From Membranipora membranacea (lineage: Eukaryota > Bryozoa > Gymnolaemata > Cheilostomatida > Membraniporidae), in assembly GCA_914767715.1 (NCBI GenBank), contig OU612073.1:9116001-9176000 (forward strand): a stretch of DNA of 60,000 bases, given 5' to 3'. Positions 1-34,630 of the stretch are shown in pieces. The position numbers were made by a program, and so were the translations under genes. The notes under the pieces were generated by a model. That model was not told the DNA's origin. It saw nothing but the letters and a program-made list of their open reading frames with translations, and ran no database searches. Positions within the stretch are counted from its first letter, which is position 1; each line of letters begins with the position of its first letter.

Positions 1-17659
<17,659 letters not shown>

Positions 17660-18059
17660 CTGTCTCAATGAAATAACCTGGAAGTAATGATGGATTTGAG
17701 GTTGACAATAGCTGTTCCTGCCCTAAGCTTTCAAATGGTATGCCATTTTATTGGACCATTTGAACTCCAGTGTATGCTATCCATCATCATAGCTGTAAAA
17801 CTGCTATCAGCACGTGCGTCGCCCATCAGTATAAGAATTGACTGGGAAGACCATAGGACTGCTTTGTTTCCTAGATTTTGGCAAAGTTAGGATATTCAGC
17901 AGACCTAATTGTGGTAAGGATACATATATGCTCATCACTAGGCTAGTGCTACTCAGGCCCTGACCCCTAGTTTGATGTATTCTAAACAACTGAAATTTCC
18001 TTACCTCAGTTTCCTTACCTCAGATGAGGTAGCACATCCTATTGATTTGTCGAAGAAAT

Positions 18060-20085
18060 CGGTTTAGGGATGCCTCTAAATGTTAGGACCCGGGTTTAGA
18101 CCAGGGAATGTGGTTTTAACAGCATGGCGCTGTTTAGGGTTGGGCGGTTTTCTGCCCTCTCATCTCACGGATTGTCCGAGGCAGGAAACTGGCGTGGTAA
18201 ACACTTTTGTTTGTGGCCACAGAGTTAGGTTCACCTCTGGCGGCTGCTCTGGTGGTCATTGTAGCGTTTTCCCTGTCTTCGGTGATTTCATCGTATGCTT
18301 TAGAGAGAGCATGGTGTTGGTTCTCGTTCTGAAGAACTCTGGTGAGCAGACATAGCCGATGATTTTTCCGCCTTTCTTCCAGCGACCCAATTTCTAGCTG
18401 ATTCCTGGCTTCGGTCACACTCGTACCACGGCCCTTCAGGTTACCTATGAATCTGATGGCGTCATTTTGCACCAATTCTATCTTCTGTGCTGTTGTTTTG
18501 GTGGATGGGTCCCAAACTGTGTCTGCGAATTCGAGGATTGGCCTACATAGGCTTGTGTATGCCAGTAGCTTGGCTTCCTTTGGTGCGCTATACATCAGAT
18601 GTTTGATGCCTCCTAGGATTTTCCTAGATTTTCCACATTTTTTTTGGATGTGTTGGTCAAACTTTAGGTCTGACTGAATGGTCACACCCAGGTATTTAGT
18701 GCTGGCTGTCCAGGCAAGAGGCGAGTCACCAAGCATATATGTAAGCTTGGGGTTCGCATTGCCAAAGTTGATCGCGTGGCATTTCTTGTCGTTGAATGGC
18801 ATTCTCCACTTCTCTGACCAGTGATATACTGCCTCAATGTTTTTTTGGAACCTTGCGGCATCCTCAGGATCGTCCACAGTTTGGTACAGCAGGGTGTCGT
18901 CGGCATAGAGACTGACTTTGCAGGTCAGGCTAGTTGGTAGATCGTTTATGTAGCACAGGAACAGGGTTGGGCCCAGTACTGATCCTTGCGGAACCCCTGA
19001 TGTTACCGTGCACATTTGGGAACTCTTCCCTTTGAGTACTACAGATTGTTTCCTGTCAGACAGAAAATCACGAATCCAGTTTATGAGATGGGCGTTTATT
19101 CCTGGTATTTGTTTTAGCTTCTGAAGGAGTAACAGGTGCGGTACTTTGTCGAAAGCTTTTTTGAAGTCCATAACTATGGCGTGAGTGGTGTGTCCATCAT
19201 CTGCTGCTTTTGCCAAGTCATTATAGGTGACACACAGTTGGGTTTCGCATGACAGTCCTCTTCGGAAGCCATGTTGTCGATGGTGGAGCACGTCATCAAG
19301 TGTCTTGTTCAGGAAATGCAACACTATGTGTTCCATCATTTTACAAGGGATACTTGTGAGTGAGATAGGCCTATAATTGTTAGGGGTCTCAGAATCTCCT
19401 CCTTTATGTATAGGGGTTACATTGGCTGATTTCCACTGTTCCGGGAGTTTTCCTGCGTTCAGTGATGCTTTGTAGATCAGTGCCAGTGATGTGGCTGTGG
19501 TTTGTAAGTCAATTAGCATATCTGGCTTCCTGATTCCATCGGGCCCTGGTGATTTTCCATTTGGTAGTTCTCGGATGAGCTTAGCCACCCCATCAGTTGT
19601 TATCTCTAGGCATTCGTCATCAGCTTCCATCCTCGGGAAGTCTCTGGCCAGGTAGCCTTCTTGGAACTGGCTGTGGAAAAAGCCATTTAGCAGTTCAGCG
19701 CATTCTTCGGGGTCCTCAGTCAGAACATTTTGTTTGTTTTTAAGCGTCAGCAGTTTGGATTTGTTATTTTTGTTTGCACCAAGGAGTTTGAAGAATGGCT
19801 TGGAGTTCCCTTTCTTCAGTGGCTTGTATATTCTGTCTGTGTAGTACGCTCTACGGATAGTCTCCAGTTCTTTCTTTCCGTGTCTTCGTTCTTGCTTGTA
19901 TTTGGTGTGGTCGAACTCATTTGAGGTGGACCTAAACTTGTGGTACGCTTTCCTTTGTTTATGTTGGAGCTTGAGGGCCCGTATGTTGAACCATTCTGGT
20001 AGAGAAGGATGCCTTGGTTTTATCTTCTTGGTTGGGACATGTTTGTCCACACTTCTGGTGAGGTTTAGCCATTGTTAAAGTTGAG
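18060..20085 (-). mobile_element. 5'-truncated non-LTR retrotransposon (CR1/Jockey-like LINE)
   Basis: The element holds one open reading frame for a reverse transcriptase and lacks the upstream endonuclease domain, the usual outcome of incomplete target-primed reverse transcription. The 5' edge is about 20080, where the frame begins after a stop without an ATG. The 3' edge is about 18060-18075, with a short tail. No clear direct target duplication was found. It sits between the divergent aPKC and CAPZB genes. Confidence 0.88.
18134..20073 (-). CDS. LINE reverse transcriptase (RVT_1), ORF2 fragment
   Basis: About 645 residues are open without a stop. The RT motifs appear in order: KSPGPDG, NYRPISLTS, HGFRRGLSCETQL, the palm A motif DFKKAFDKVP, SGVPQGSVLGP, and the catalytic YADD box. 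A thumb/connection region follows with TKYLGVTI, and the end is near FLPRTIRE. That last motif normally reads on into WNxLP, whereas here the frame runs into a short unrelated tail and stops, so the C-terminus may be slightly damaged. The product would copy LINE RNA at nicked chromosomal DNA. With no endonuclease domain and no initiator ATG, this copy is not expected to move by itself. The intact RT frame points to a fairly recent insertion. Confidence 0.92.
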
Positions 20086-25486
<5,401 letters not shown>

Positions 25487-28130
25487 TAATTTATTTACAT
25501 CCAGCAACACAGTTAATCACTCCCTCTATTCTATAGAAGGGCAACATCACTGTCTTCTGTGGCGTATATGACTAATTAATCGTGCTGCTGCTGCCATTGA
25601 TGATGTTTATAGTACGGGGCTTTGGTCTGGTCACACTACAAATGTTGGGAAAGAAAGCTGCAGCTAGTCTTGCAGCAGCGAATAGATCCTTATTCCATTA
25701 TTAAATTTAATTAGCAGATGAACCTAGGACGATTGCAATAATTATTGTCATCACAATTAGCAAGTACAACATTTCATTTATTGTGATTTTGTAGCTTTTC
25801 CGGCTCAGACAAGCAATTACTTTTCCTAGATTGACGCGATAATTCTTGTAGTAGCTTCTGCACCCATTTGTGAGCTCGCCAAATGCTTTTCAATTTCCTA
25901 TCTATAAATAAGGTTTGAAATTAATGGAAGAAATCAAGAAATACATGGTAGTGTTTATCACAAATATCTTTTTTGGGATGATAACATATTGCACCAATTT
26001 TTGTTATCGATTGTTTGTTATTGGTGCATGCTGTTGACAATACTTAGCGGTAGGCTAAAGGAATGGTTGCACGTCAGTTTCAGCTATCATCGATGAATTC
26101 CATGTCACATTTTGGAAATAAGCATCCGATCATCAGTTTTTTTATACAGATTTTCCATTTATTATCTTATAAATAAAGCGTATGCAGAGATTTTTCTTCA
26201 AGAGGTGAATGATTTCTTGCCAACATCTGTCACACTTATATATAAATTGTAATAGGTCATGATCCAGGCAGCATTTGGTGTCCACATTTTAGTTATTCTA
26301 TAATTAAAGCTTTGATGGATATTATATGCAATAACCAAGTTACTTAATGAAGTAATTTTTGACCCAGTTATTGAGTGATATTTCATACTATTTCTGGATT
26401 AATAGATAATTGAGAATTACTTATTACTGCAACTGAATCTAGTTGTGAGAACAAATATTTCTCTGGAACATAGAAATAATAGGACTTAATTCGTTTTTCA
26501 GTGTAACAGAAAGATATTAGCAAAAGATGAGATTTTAGCATCTACCATAACCCTCTGACCTGCAAGTGGAATGAATCCATATCCGTGTACTTGAGGATAA
26601 AATCCTTGTTGTAGTAACAAACGTACCCAAATAGTTTGATGATCATGGAACAATATTCGCATATGGCCACTAATGAAATGCCTCGGCTAAGGTCAGCAGA
26701 GTAGAATAGGTGGAGGAAGCGAGTATTTTATTCCATCATTTTGTCAAAGAGAATTCAACAATACGAAGATTCAAGTGATACTAAAAATTCAACAACTGTC
26801 GGACTAATAAACATTATTTTATTTACTGTCATCAACTGCAAATAAACCGGAGTTTACTGCCTAATATATTACTCAGGGTAAATCTCAAGTTTAGATTTTG
26901 TAGCTGTCTAATAGATGAATGCAAGACAGCCGGAAACAAATAAGTCCACAGCTAAATTGAAACTACTACAGTTAAATATTAATGCTAAAAATTAAGACAG
27001 CTAGAAGATGGTCCAGGCTATGGTTGATTATTAATGGCATAAAATATTCAGTTTGTGTAATCAGGGAGGGTGAAATGAAGACATCATTTGCAGGTAAGAT
27101 GATGAGTTGTCCTTTCATGTACTGCAAGACCTGTAAATTTATGACATAACAAAAGTTGTGAAAATTTAAGTACGATAGACATGTCTTGTCTTACACCTGC
27201 CACAACATCTCTCCAAACCAAAAGTAGTTTGTTAGGAAACTCAGTGAAGTCAGAACAACACTGAAAGATGATGGAATACATTATGATGAATGGCATCATG
27301 CCAAGACCCATACCCTGTCAGGCAACCAAAGGGGGATATATGGATATATATTTAAGACGGAAAACACAATGAATCTAAAATGTTTTCATTAGGAGCCAGA
27401 AGTGGACTGACGGTTTATGGTAAGGACTTGTGATCAGATGATCCAGGTTTTATTACCGGATGATGCCATTTATAATTTGGCGTTGGCAAGCCATTCATCC
27501 TAGCCAGGTCTGTTCGGATCAGGACCATAAATAAAGAAGGTCTTCTGTGTGCTTGCACGCAGTATAAAGATCCCTCTCTGCCTCTTCGAAAAAGAGTTGC
27601 CGGCAAGGGTATAGGGAATCTACCCCACACAGTCCACCTGAGCTTAAGGGGGCTCGTTAAATAGGGCCGTCAAAAAGACCAAATGTATAAAAATAAAAAA
27701 TTAATCACCGTAAGTTCAGAAAACTCTATCTTGCCATTACATTTCCACCTACTTTAACTTTATAGAATATTAATTAATAATAATAATTAATACGCACAAC
27801 AACCAAGCAGTTTATATCAGAAGCTATTATGTCTGTTAAGAAATCGACACTCATATTAATATAAGTGTGAGTTCTGGTGATTCAAAAGCAACACAGCTTG
27901 ATGGGCAATCTTACATCAGGAAATCATAATATGGAAAATAATTCCATCTAATTCTTATAGCTATGAAAATATCGGAAACAATATTTCCTTGCACCAGAAT
28001 GAGCTCCTATGAAGTTGGCTATGAGCAGGTATCATATTAATTAAGAAGATATGAATTACGATTAAATTTAGCCAGTACTGACTGATGACGTGCAAAATTT
28101 CAGGTTTTGTCATTAGGACTAGTCAAATTT
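25487..28130. other. intergenic, no gene recognised
   Basis: This covers the likely CAPZB 3'UTR up to about 26180, then AT-rich DNA with only short frames of unremarkable composition. A GC-richer block at about 27415-27640 (including agttgccggcaagggtatag) looks like a retroposon tail, but no edges could be set. Confidence 0.5.
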
Positions 28131-28303
28131 AAGCTCCCAAACTGTGCTGGAATAGCTGGTAGAAGCATTTCATAATCAACCAACTTAAAGATAAAATAAT
28201 AGGAAACATTGTTTCCGATATTTGTAAGCCATAAGAAATATCAACCAAGTGGTTTTTAATGAAATGCTTCCACCAGCTGTCTCAGCACAGTTTGAGCGCT
28301 CAA
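28131..28303. mobile_element. foldback MITE-like inverted repeat
   Basis: Arms 28131-28173 and 28258-28303 are inverse copies (about 80% alike), both containing caaactgtgctg and gaagcatttcat. The loop holds a smaller palindrome, ggaaacattgtttcc. It lies about 280 bp upstream of the putative TATA box of the secreted-peptide gene. Confidence 0.65.
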
Positions 28304-28583
28304 TCTAGGACATGTCCATTGTTAAAACTGATTCCTTAAAAACACTGCACATATTTTACAATTTAAAATTTGAAAATTATTATACTCCTTTTTGCCACAA
28401 TGAGAAAGACGTTTTTCTTGAATTAAGAGGCTTCAAATATGATGTAACTAAATTTGCGCATTGATAAAAAAAATCCATATTCAATGTTGAAATTGATGGC
28501 CGAGCCATCAATATGTTGTTGGTGACAGATGTAACACTATCTTGCTAATTGAGCTGCTATGCTAATGAGATATTATCATGCCC

Positions 28584-28591
28584 TTTATAAG
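28584..28591 (+). promoter_or_regulatory. TATA box of the secreted-peptide gene
   Basis: TTTATAAG lies about 100 bp before the ATG at 28691, which leaves room for a 5'UTR of about 75 nt. Just upstream are TAAT-containing sites (ctaattgag, atgctaatgag) of the kind bound by homeodomain factors. This is inferred from sequence only. Confidence 0.5.
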
Positions 28592-28690
28592 AGAGGCGCT
28601 CGGCAATCTTGCATTACAGAAAACCTGAAACCTTAGTAGGATACCAACCTAAGACATTTAGAGCTCGTTTATAACAAACTAACAGTCAAA

Positions 28691-30184
28691 ATGATACGGA
28701 TAGAACGAACAACACTATGTCAGTCTTGTGTTTTGCTCATCTTAGTTGGTTGTCAAATAGTTTCTGCACATTACTACGGGAAACGATTGGAAGGTAGGTT
28801 GTGTTGAAAATGTTTATTTCGTTTTTTCGACAGTAAAGTATTAAATTTGATACAAAATCCAGTTACTAACCAATGTAAAGAAGATAAAGTCTGCTCCATG
28901 CAATTTAGAGGAACTTTGATCAGACGAAGATCGTGATTTCTGAGTTTAAAATTGCGGCTTGTTAGTTTAGCACGATGTTCTCAGATGGGGAATAATTTCA
29001 TTTCATGAATCTGAGTTTACTGCGTTTTTAACCAGAAGATAATCCTAGACAGATTATGGATGATACCATCAAAACCTGTAGTTAGGTCTTGTCATAACCA
29101 TTTCCCCACTGCACATAGAAATGGGGATCGTGAGACAGCCACCAAAATCGAATGTTTTGCCTAAGCTATGATTTTCGCCTTTTCTTATTTCCAGATTACA
29201 GTAATCCTGAACTTCCGAAGATTGATGCATTAGAATCTGACGTGCCCTCAATGACAAAAGACACCTCTCTAACCGCGAGCGAACAAGAGCAGGCTAATTC
29301 TATAACTCAGATTATTAAACTTCTGCTGAAAAATATATACAACGATAGGCAACAGGGCAAATATATACTGCAGACCATTTACCGAGGTAAGACAACATGC
29401 AGCGAGTCCCAAGTCCGAGTCAAATTATCTGAAAGTCGTCAGAAATTCGTCATATCCTACAAAAGCATGGCCTTTCCCACATTAGCTGTGAAGACAGAGT
29501 CAACACTGCCAAGCGGTGGGCGTCACTATCAAGAAAAATCGCATGTTTACCATTGATAGTACCGCTAATATAGAGATGCTCTAATTGAAATTGGTTCCAT
29601 TTGCTTTTGAAGAACAAATAATTACACTTTCCCCATATTTAAATAATAGTGCCACTAAGTGAATAAATAAATTGGTTTTCACCACTGCTTTCAAACGGGC
29701 CATTTTACATCAGACCCTTAGAAGCACTTAAATGCACTTCAAATATGGATTTTTTTCCGGGCATCCGGACTACGGGACAGAACGCCTACAACTTCTTCAG
29801 TCGTAGGTCAAATTCCAAAGTGGAAGTGAAAGATGAAAGTCATAATCGACACAGATGTCGTTACGCTAATTGAGTTCAAAATGTGTAGAGTTACCCCTCC
29901 AATAAGCGAACATAGTATTCTGTAGTAAATTATAACTTCCGCTGCATGATGTCACATTAGCTAAAGTACATTTACTAGGAAAATGTTTGTTCTTCTGTTT
30001 ATTTTTCATGACACACACAACATGGATAACTATCCTAAACAGTCCACCTCCTCAACTTGACCAGCTTCTAGCATATCATTCTAATATGTTGCTTCTTATG
30101 ATTGTAGATGATGGCTCGAAGTATCCCTATCCTACAGCTAGAGGCGGCGACGGTGGTGATAGTAAATTTAACAATTATACTTGA
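28691..30184 (+). CDS. small secreted precursor with amidated N-terminal peptide (unrecognised)
   Basis: Three exons, 28691-28793, 29195-29386 and 30108-30184, join in phase to give 123 residues. A basic n-region and hydrophobic stretch (CVLLILVG) form a signal peptide. Right after it comes QIVSAHYYGKR, a classic Gly-Lys-Arg amidation and dibasic cleavage site. Cleavage after VSA would release HYY-amide. Cleavage before Gln would release an eight-residue pyroglutamyl peptide ending in HYY-amide. The remaining 85 residues or so are acidic, then helical (ITQIIKLLLKNIYNDRQQ), with a Gly/Asp-rich end and no cysteine. Layout (signal, one short amidated peptide, longer associated peptide) is like GnRH/AKH-type precursors, but the peptide does not match those families. 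It has its own TATA box and AATAAA at 30237-30242. I do not recognise a homologue; secretion and amidation are inferences from motifs. Confidence 0.7.
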
Positions 30185-30236
30185 ACTAATATCACATTAC
30201 AAGCCGGAACGTATGAGTCGAGCAGCAGAGGATATA

Positions 30237-30242
30237 AATAAA
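30237..30242 (+). terminator. polyadenylation signal AATAAA
   Basis: It lies 53 bp after the stop codon of the secreted-peptide gene, in the expected position for a short 3'UTR. Confidence 0.6.
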
Positions 30243-31341
30243 CATTTTTCTTTTCTACTCACCGAAAGTCAGCGCTATACTCCAATGCTGCTGATGACTT
30301 TAAACTCATTATCGGTTTTTAATTTCCTATAATCTCAGTCTTCTATTTAGCTCAATATGCTGACACACTATGGCGTATATAAAGAGTACGATGGTTTGAA
30401 CACAGTGTTATGAAATTAACCATGGTCTTCAAGAGCTATCTATGGACATGAGATTTTAAATTTGGAAGTTTTGAATCCAAAAATACTAACATAGTTTAAT
30501 TACGAACAAGATGCAATGCAAGAAAGCTAAATTTATATCGTTCACTCTAGTATACTCCTACAACTCATTCAATGCCATCTTGACTTTTCAAGTTGTTTTT
30601 CTTTGTAGCAGGTTGACAATTTGAAATGATATTTCATTTTTCTCTACTAATTAATTACCCCACTTATATATACTTGCGATCAGAATACAATTCTGAATAC
30701 AATACCAGATATTAAAGTATTTATGATCAACCTATTTTGGTTCCTTTTTAATTTTTTCAATGCATGACGTCTTGTTGTGGTCTTTTTTTACTGTATGGAT
30801 TTGGTTTATTATTGAAATACAAGCCAAGCTTGCAATGAATAACTTAGTACATTGTTTCTACCCGTTGGTACCCTAATGATGATGATGTGAAGAGTCCATA
30901 GTCTATGGTCGAGAATCCAAAGTATCCCAATTTTGCCACCAGATCAACTATTGACGGTCCATTAACCCCTTTATTATATTTGAGAAATCTATGTAATAAA
31001 AAAACCGGATGAAGTCAATGTTACAATGTTAACATTGCAGTTAAAAAAAGAGAGCAAAAAGTCAAATGTCAGACCATTGGTCAGACCAATCAATGCACTT
31101 ACTATAATTCAAAGCTCAGTTAATGACCAAACAAAGGAATGACATGACTTTTGTCACCAATAACCATAAGCAGGCTCTTGTAATTCTGTAGGCAGCATAA
31201 ATCTTGCGTATGTGCAACCAATCACTTCAGATTGATTATCATGCACCGTATCGCTTGGATTAATCAGAAAGCGCTGGAGTTCCCAACAGCCACCCCACCA
31301 GCACTTGGAAAAGTTAGCTTCCATAGGTAAAAGGTAATTAC

Positions 31342-31425
31342 CTCATTTGGACCACTTTGTGGCACAGTCGCTACAGCGCAGTGAGACTCGTATCTCAGAG
31401 GAGATCTGCAAGCAGTGAGGGCAGC
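31342..31425 (-). CDS. candidate exon, possible zinc-ribbon piece
   Basis: This 84-nt segment has a strong acceptor (cttctcttctacag) and a strong donor (GAG|gtaattac) on the minus strand. In one frame, entered in phase 1, it reads as two Cys-x2-Cys pairs (CPHC then CSDC, 13 residues apart), ending KWSK and a stop just before the donor. In the phase-0 frame it is open throughout. No neighbouring exon could be linked. It may be a terminal exon of an unseen gene or chance. Confidence 0.22.
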
Positions 31426-32883
31426 CTGTAGAAGAGAAGCCCCCAGGCTTTAGGTCCTTTAGCTCAAGGTAATCTATTTATTTCCTGCCTGATGCTAATC
31501 AAACGAATGTTAGGGGATTAATTGTTATTTCTTCAATGGGGTGATACTCTATTTTTTTCTTCTTCTAACTTCGTGGTCTCAAAAATTGCCTCCCAAGATA
31601 ATGGTACCAAATTAGTATATATATAATAATAATATATAGTCAGCATGAGGTATCAGGTATCTGTATTGCTCCTTGGAAGGCACCTCACTAGATGCATGAC
31701 CATCTTTTGCAGAGATCAGGAAGTTTCATGTCCTTTAAGATTCCAGACAATTAATTATCATTTTCGTAGGTGGGCGTTTGACACGGAACAAGGCAGTGCA
31801 TGTTCAGTATTTGCCCTGAGGCTATTACTGGTCAGTTCCTTCCCACTATTCAAGTAGTGCATAGTCTAATAAAGTTAAATTGAATAGCCGGAATAGAAAA
31901 CTTCAACAAACACATTTATAGAAGCAATTCAGTGTACATATATAGTATACCTATTACCTATAGCCTCGGGGCATGTTCTAATTTGTCATGTAAAACCAAA
32001 GTACGCTTTCATCTATTACGCATTTAACATCTTTTTAAATTCGAGGCACCACTCTTAAACTAGAATGAACCTGTTCAAAGGTTAAAAGACACCCACTACC
32101 CTACTCCAGGAATTCCATTCAGGATCTTGGAGTTGCCTCAATAGTCCCAAACAAAAAATAATATCGAATCCATCGTTGAATGAGTTATGAAGCAATATTT
32201 GGACCTGTGCAGGTATATAGCTCCAATTATTCTTCGACTTGGTAGTTTAAACTTGACATAATTTCATCATCAATACTGCACAATGTTTGTTGTATGTTTA
32301 TATTAACTAAGTATGTCTTATCAAGCTCAATTTTTTTAATTTGCTTTATTTTAATGTCACATCGTTTGATGCTGACGTCAAATCGAACTATGATTGCCTC
32401 AAGGCATTACTTAGCCTCTTTTTTCCAGCTGCCCTCTGCACATAATAGTCCCACAAATCAGGATGCATTAAAAGAGAAGAAATCCAAGGAAAATCAGGGC
32501 CAAGAAGATAATTTGCCTGCGGCCTTGCTCGCAGGATGAACTTTTGTTTGATTAAATACTCTAATTGAGCATTAATCTTATGGGCCATCCTCAATTAACG
32601 AGTCTGTTGTAGACTTGCTCCTATATCACACGGAAACAATTCTAATCAATAGTCCCAGGGGACAGCTTAATTACATAATGATACTAGAACTTTATTGTAA
32701 ATGTGTATTATTAAAAATCAACTAATGCATCAACTTCCATGACGAAAAATTCATCTCACATCAACTGGACTGAGGTCATCAAAAGCTACAACTCGGGCTA
32801 TTAATTCAAGGAAGTCATGAAGATGGTATCCCAACAGGAATGATGCATGCAAATTGATAGTATATTTTTACCTGCCGCAACAG

Positions 32884-33936
32884 GATGTGATTGTTACCGT
32901 GATGGGCAGTCAAAACAAGTTGAAGGATATTGCCGGCCGTGAAGGAGGGTTTGAACGCTGCCTGCGAAACCCAAGGGACGCTATTTATGGTTACAAACAC
33001 AACTGCCTCATGTAAGTGGGTCAAAATCTGTTGTTATAAAACTCATTAAATTTGATCACAATGTGCACTCAATACATGTTTGTTACTTTTAATCGGACAA
33101 AGGGGTTTACCACACGACTTCTGCTGCATAGCGCATACACAGGCACTACATTGATGACGATAGCTGGCAAGCCGAAGTTTATGTTACAAATTATTTCTTC
33201 ATCCTGTCTAATACACTCACACTATCACAGCGTTTAGTTTAGCGTGTCACATTTTGATTAACGCTGACCAAGTTATCTTACCAATTATTTGAGATGATCC
33301 CAAATAATTAGGTATTTCAAAATATCAGTCTGGACTTTATCACCTTCAATAAAAATCTATAAGATAAATACGAAGTTCGGAGACATATTTTTTAGTCCAT
33401 TTTTATACCAAATATATTTCCTAATGAAAAACAATTTTCACAATCCACTAGACTAAGATATTGTAATATAATATTGCGCTGGACATGGCAAAGAGCACAT
33501 AAAATTCTAACTCACATGAAGACTTGAGAAAATGAGGCGGTGAGAGTATACCTAGGAAAGATATCACTGTGAGCAAAATACAATATGTCAGTAACATTTT
33601 GCAGGAAATAACTTGTCATTTCTCAAGGCCAGCCTCAGTCTTCAACACCTTCATTGAACAAGGCCGCTGCAAATCAAAGAGAGATGCTCTGGGCCATGTA
33701 GAGCTAGAATGATTTCACCAGATCTAAGACACGTTGCACTGCACTGCACTGCATTCCTACACATCAGATCTTACCTAAGGCTGATTATCACACTGCTGCC
33801 GATTCCTCCTGGACCGCTGCCTCAAGCACACAAAGTCAGCGGCTTCATAGACAGAGCTGGTTTGGCACGTTACAAAGTACATGAGAGGAAAAAGCCCCCT
33901 CAGCTAGCTGAACTACTAGATGATGACATCAGATGA
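32884..33936 (+). CDS. candidate two-exon C-terminal part of an unknown gene
   Basis: Exon 32884-33011 has a good acceptor (ttacctgccgcaacag) and an ideal donor (AT|gtaagt), with 42 open codons plus two bases. Exon 33768-33936 follows the acceptor tacacatcag and supplies exactly the missing base, then 55 codons and TGA. The joined piece contains GREGGFERCLRNPRDAIYGY, then GFIDRAGLARYKVHERKKPP and an acidic end (LLDDDIR). A possible first exon with ATG is 31645-31830, ending in phase 0, but this link is weak. No family is recognised. The first exon is also open on the other strand, which lowers confidence. Confidence 0.28.
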
Positions 33937-34630
33937 GCTGCAAACCAGAAAACATGAAACATTTTCATGTGGTATTTAAACATGACCAGAGGCTGCTCAT
34001 CAGATAGTCGTACAGAGATTATGAAATACAATCTCCAGTGCTTTGCAATGCTGCGCGGCACCAAGGGAGGCCATTTGCAGACATTTGAGAGAATGGGGGT
34101 GATTATTTCTGGTTTTCAGTGAAAAAGTGACGTTCGCAAGGAAGGTCAAATTCCATTCAGAAATCCGCACGGAAACTTATTTCCTCATACTTGCTGATAG
34201 GAACGGGTTGGTTCACTTTAGTGATAGAAGTACTTTGTTTCGTGCTGTTTTGAGGGGAAAGGTGGGCGGGTTATATTCTGAACGAATCAAACATTGCACG
34301 TTTTACTTTTTGACCGCAATCATACCAATGGAAACTGGAAACATTGGGACTTGGAACACAAAAAAAGCCAGCCAAGCGTACAGCTTTCCTGACTACATTA
34401 GCTAGCCCCTGCAAGATTTTACAAAGAAATACTGAGGCGATATAAAAATCATAGTCATCATACCAGGAACATTGCAAAAGAGGGATAGTAACTTCCAGGA
34501 AATATAGCTGTTTGCCAATGTCCAGTAAAAACCATAGATTCTGTAACTCAATACTGATCCATTTGTATAGAGACACACATGATGATAATGGTGAAGATGA
34601 TGATGACAGTATATGACCTATCCTTATCCA

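Larger units (their letters stand above)
30300..34630. other. unassigned interval between peptide gene and DNAJC11
   Basis: No known protein is recognised here. Besides the two candidate entries below, open frames of protein-like composition exist at 32388-32594 (minus) and 32429-32539 (plus, Lys/Glu/Gln-rich) and at 33604-33708 (plus). They cannot be joined with confidence and overlap on opposite strands. Confidence 0.4.

Noticed and set aside
28691-30184. Calling the secreted precursor a GnRH or AKH/corazonin gene
   Set aside because: Only the layout matches. The peptide lacks the family signature residues (such as pGlu-His-Trp-Ser or a C-terminal Pro-Gly/Trp).
31342-31425. Identification as a parkin RING0 exon
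   Set aside because: The spacing of Cys pairs is only loosely similar and no other parkin exon was found nearby.
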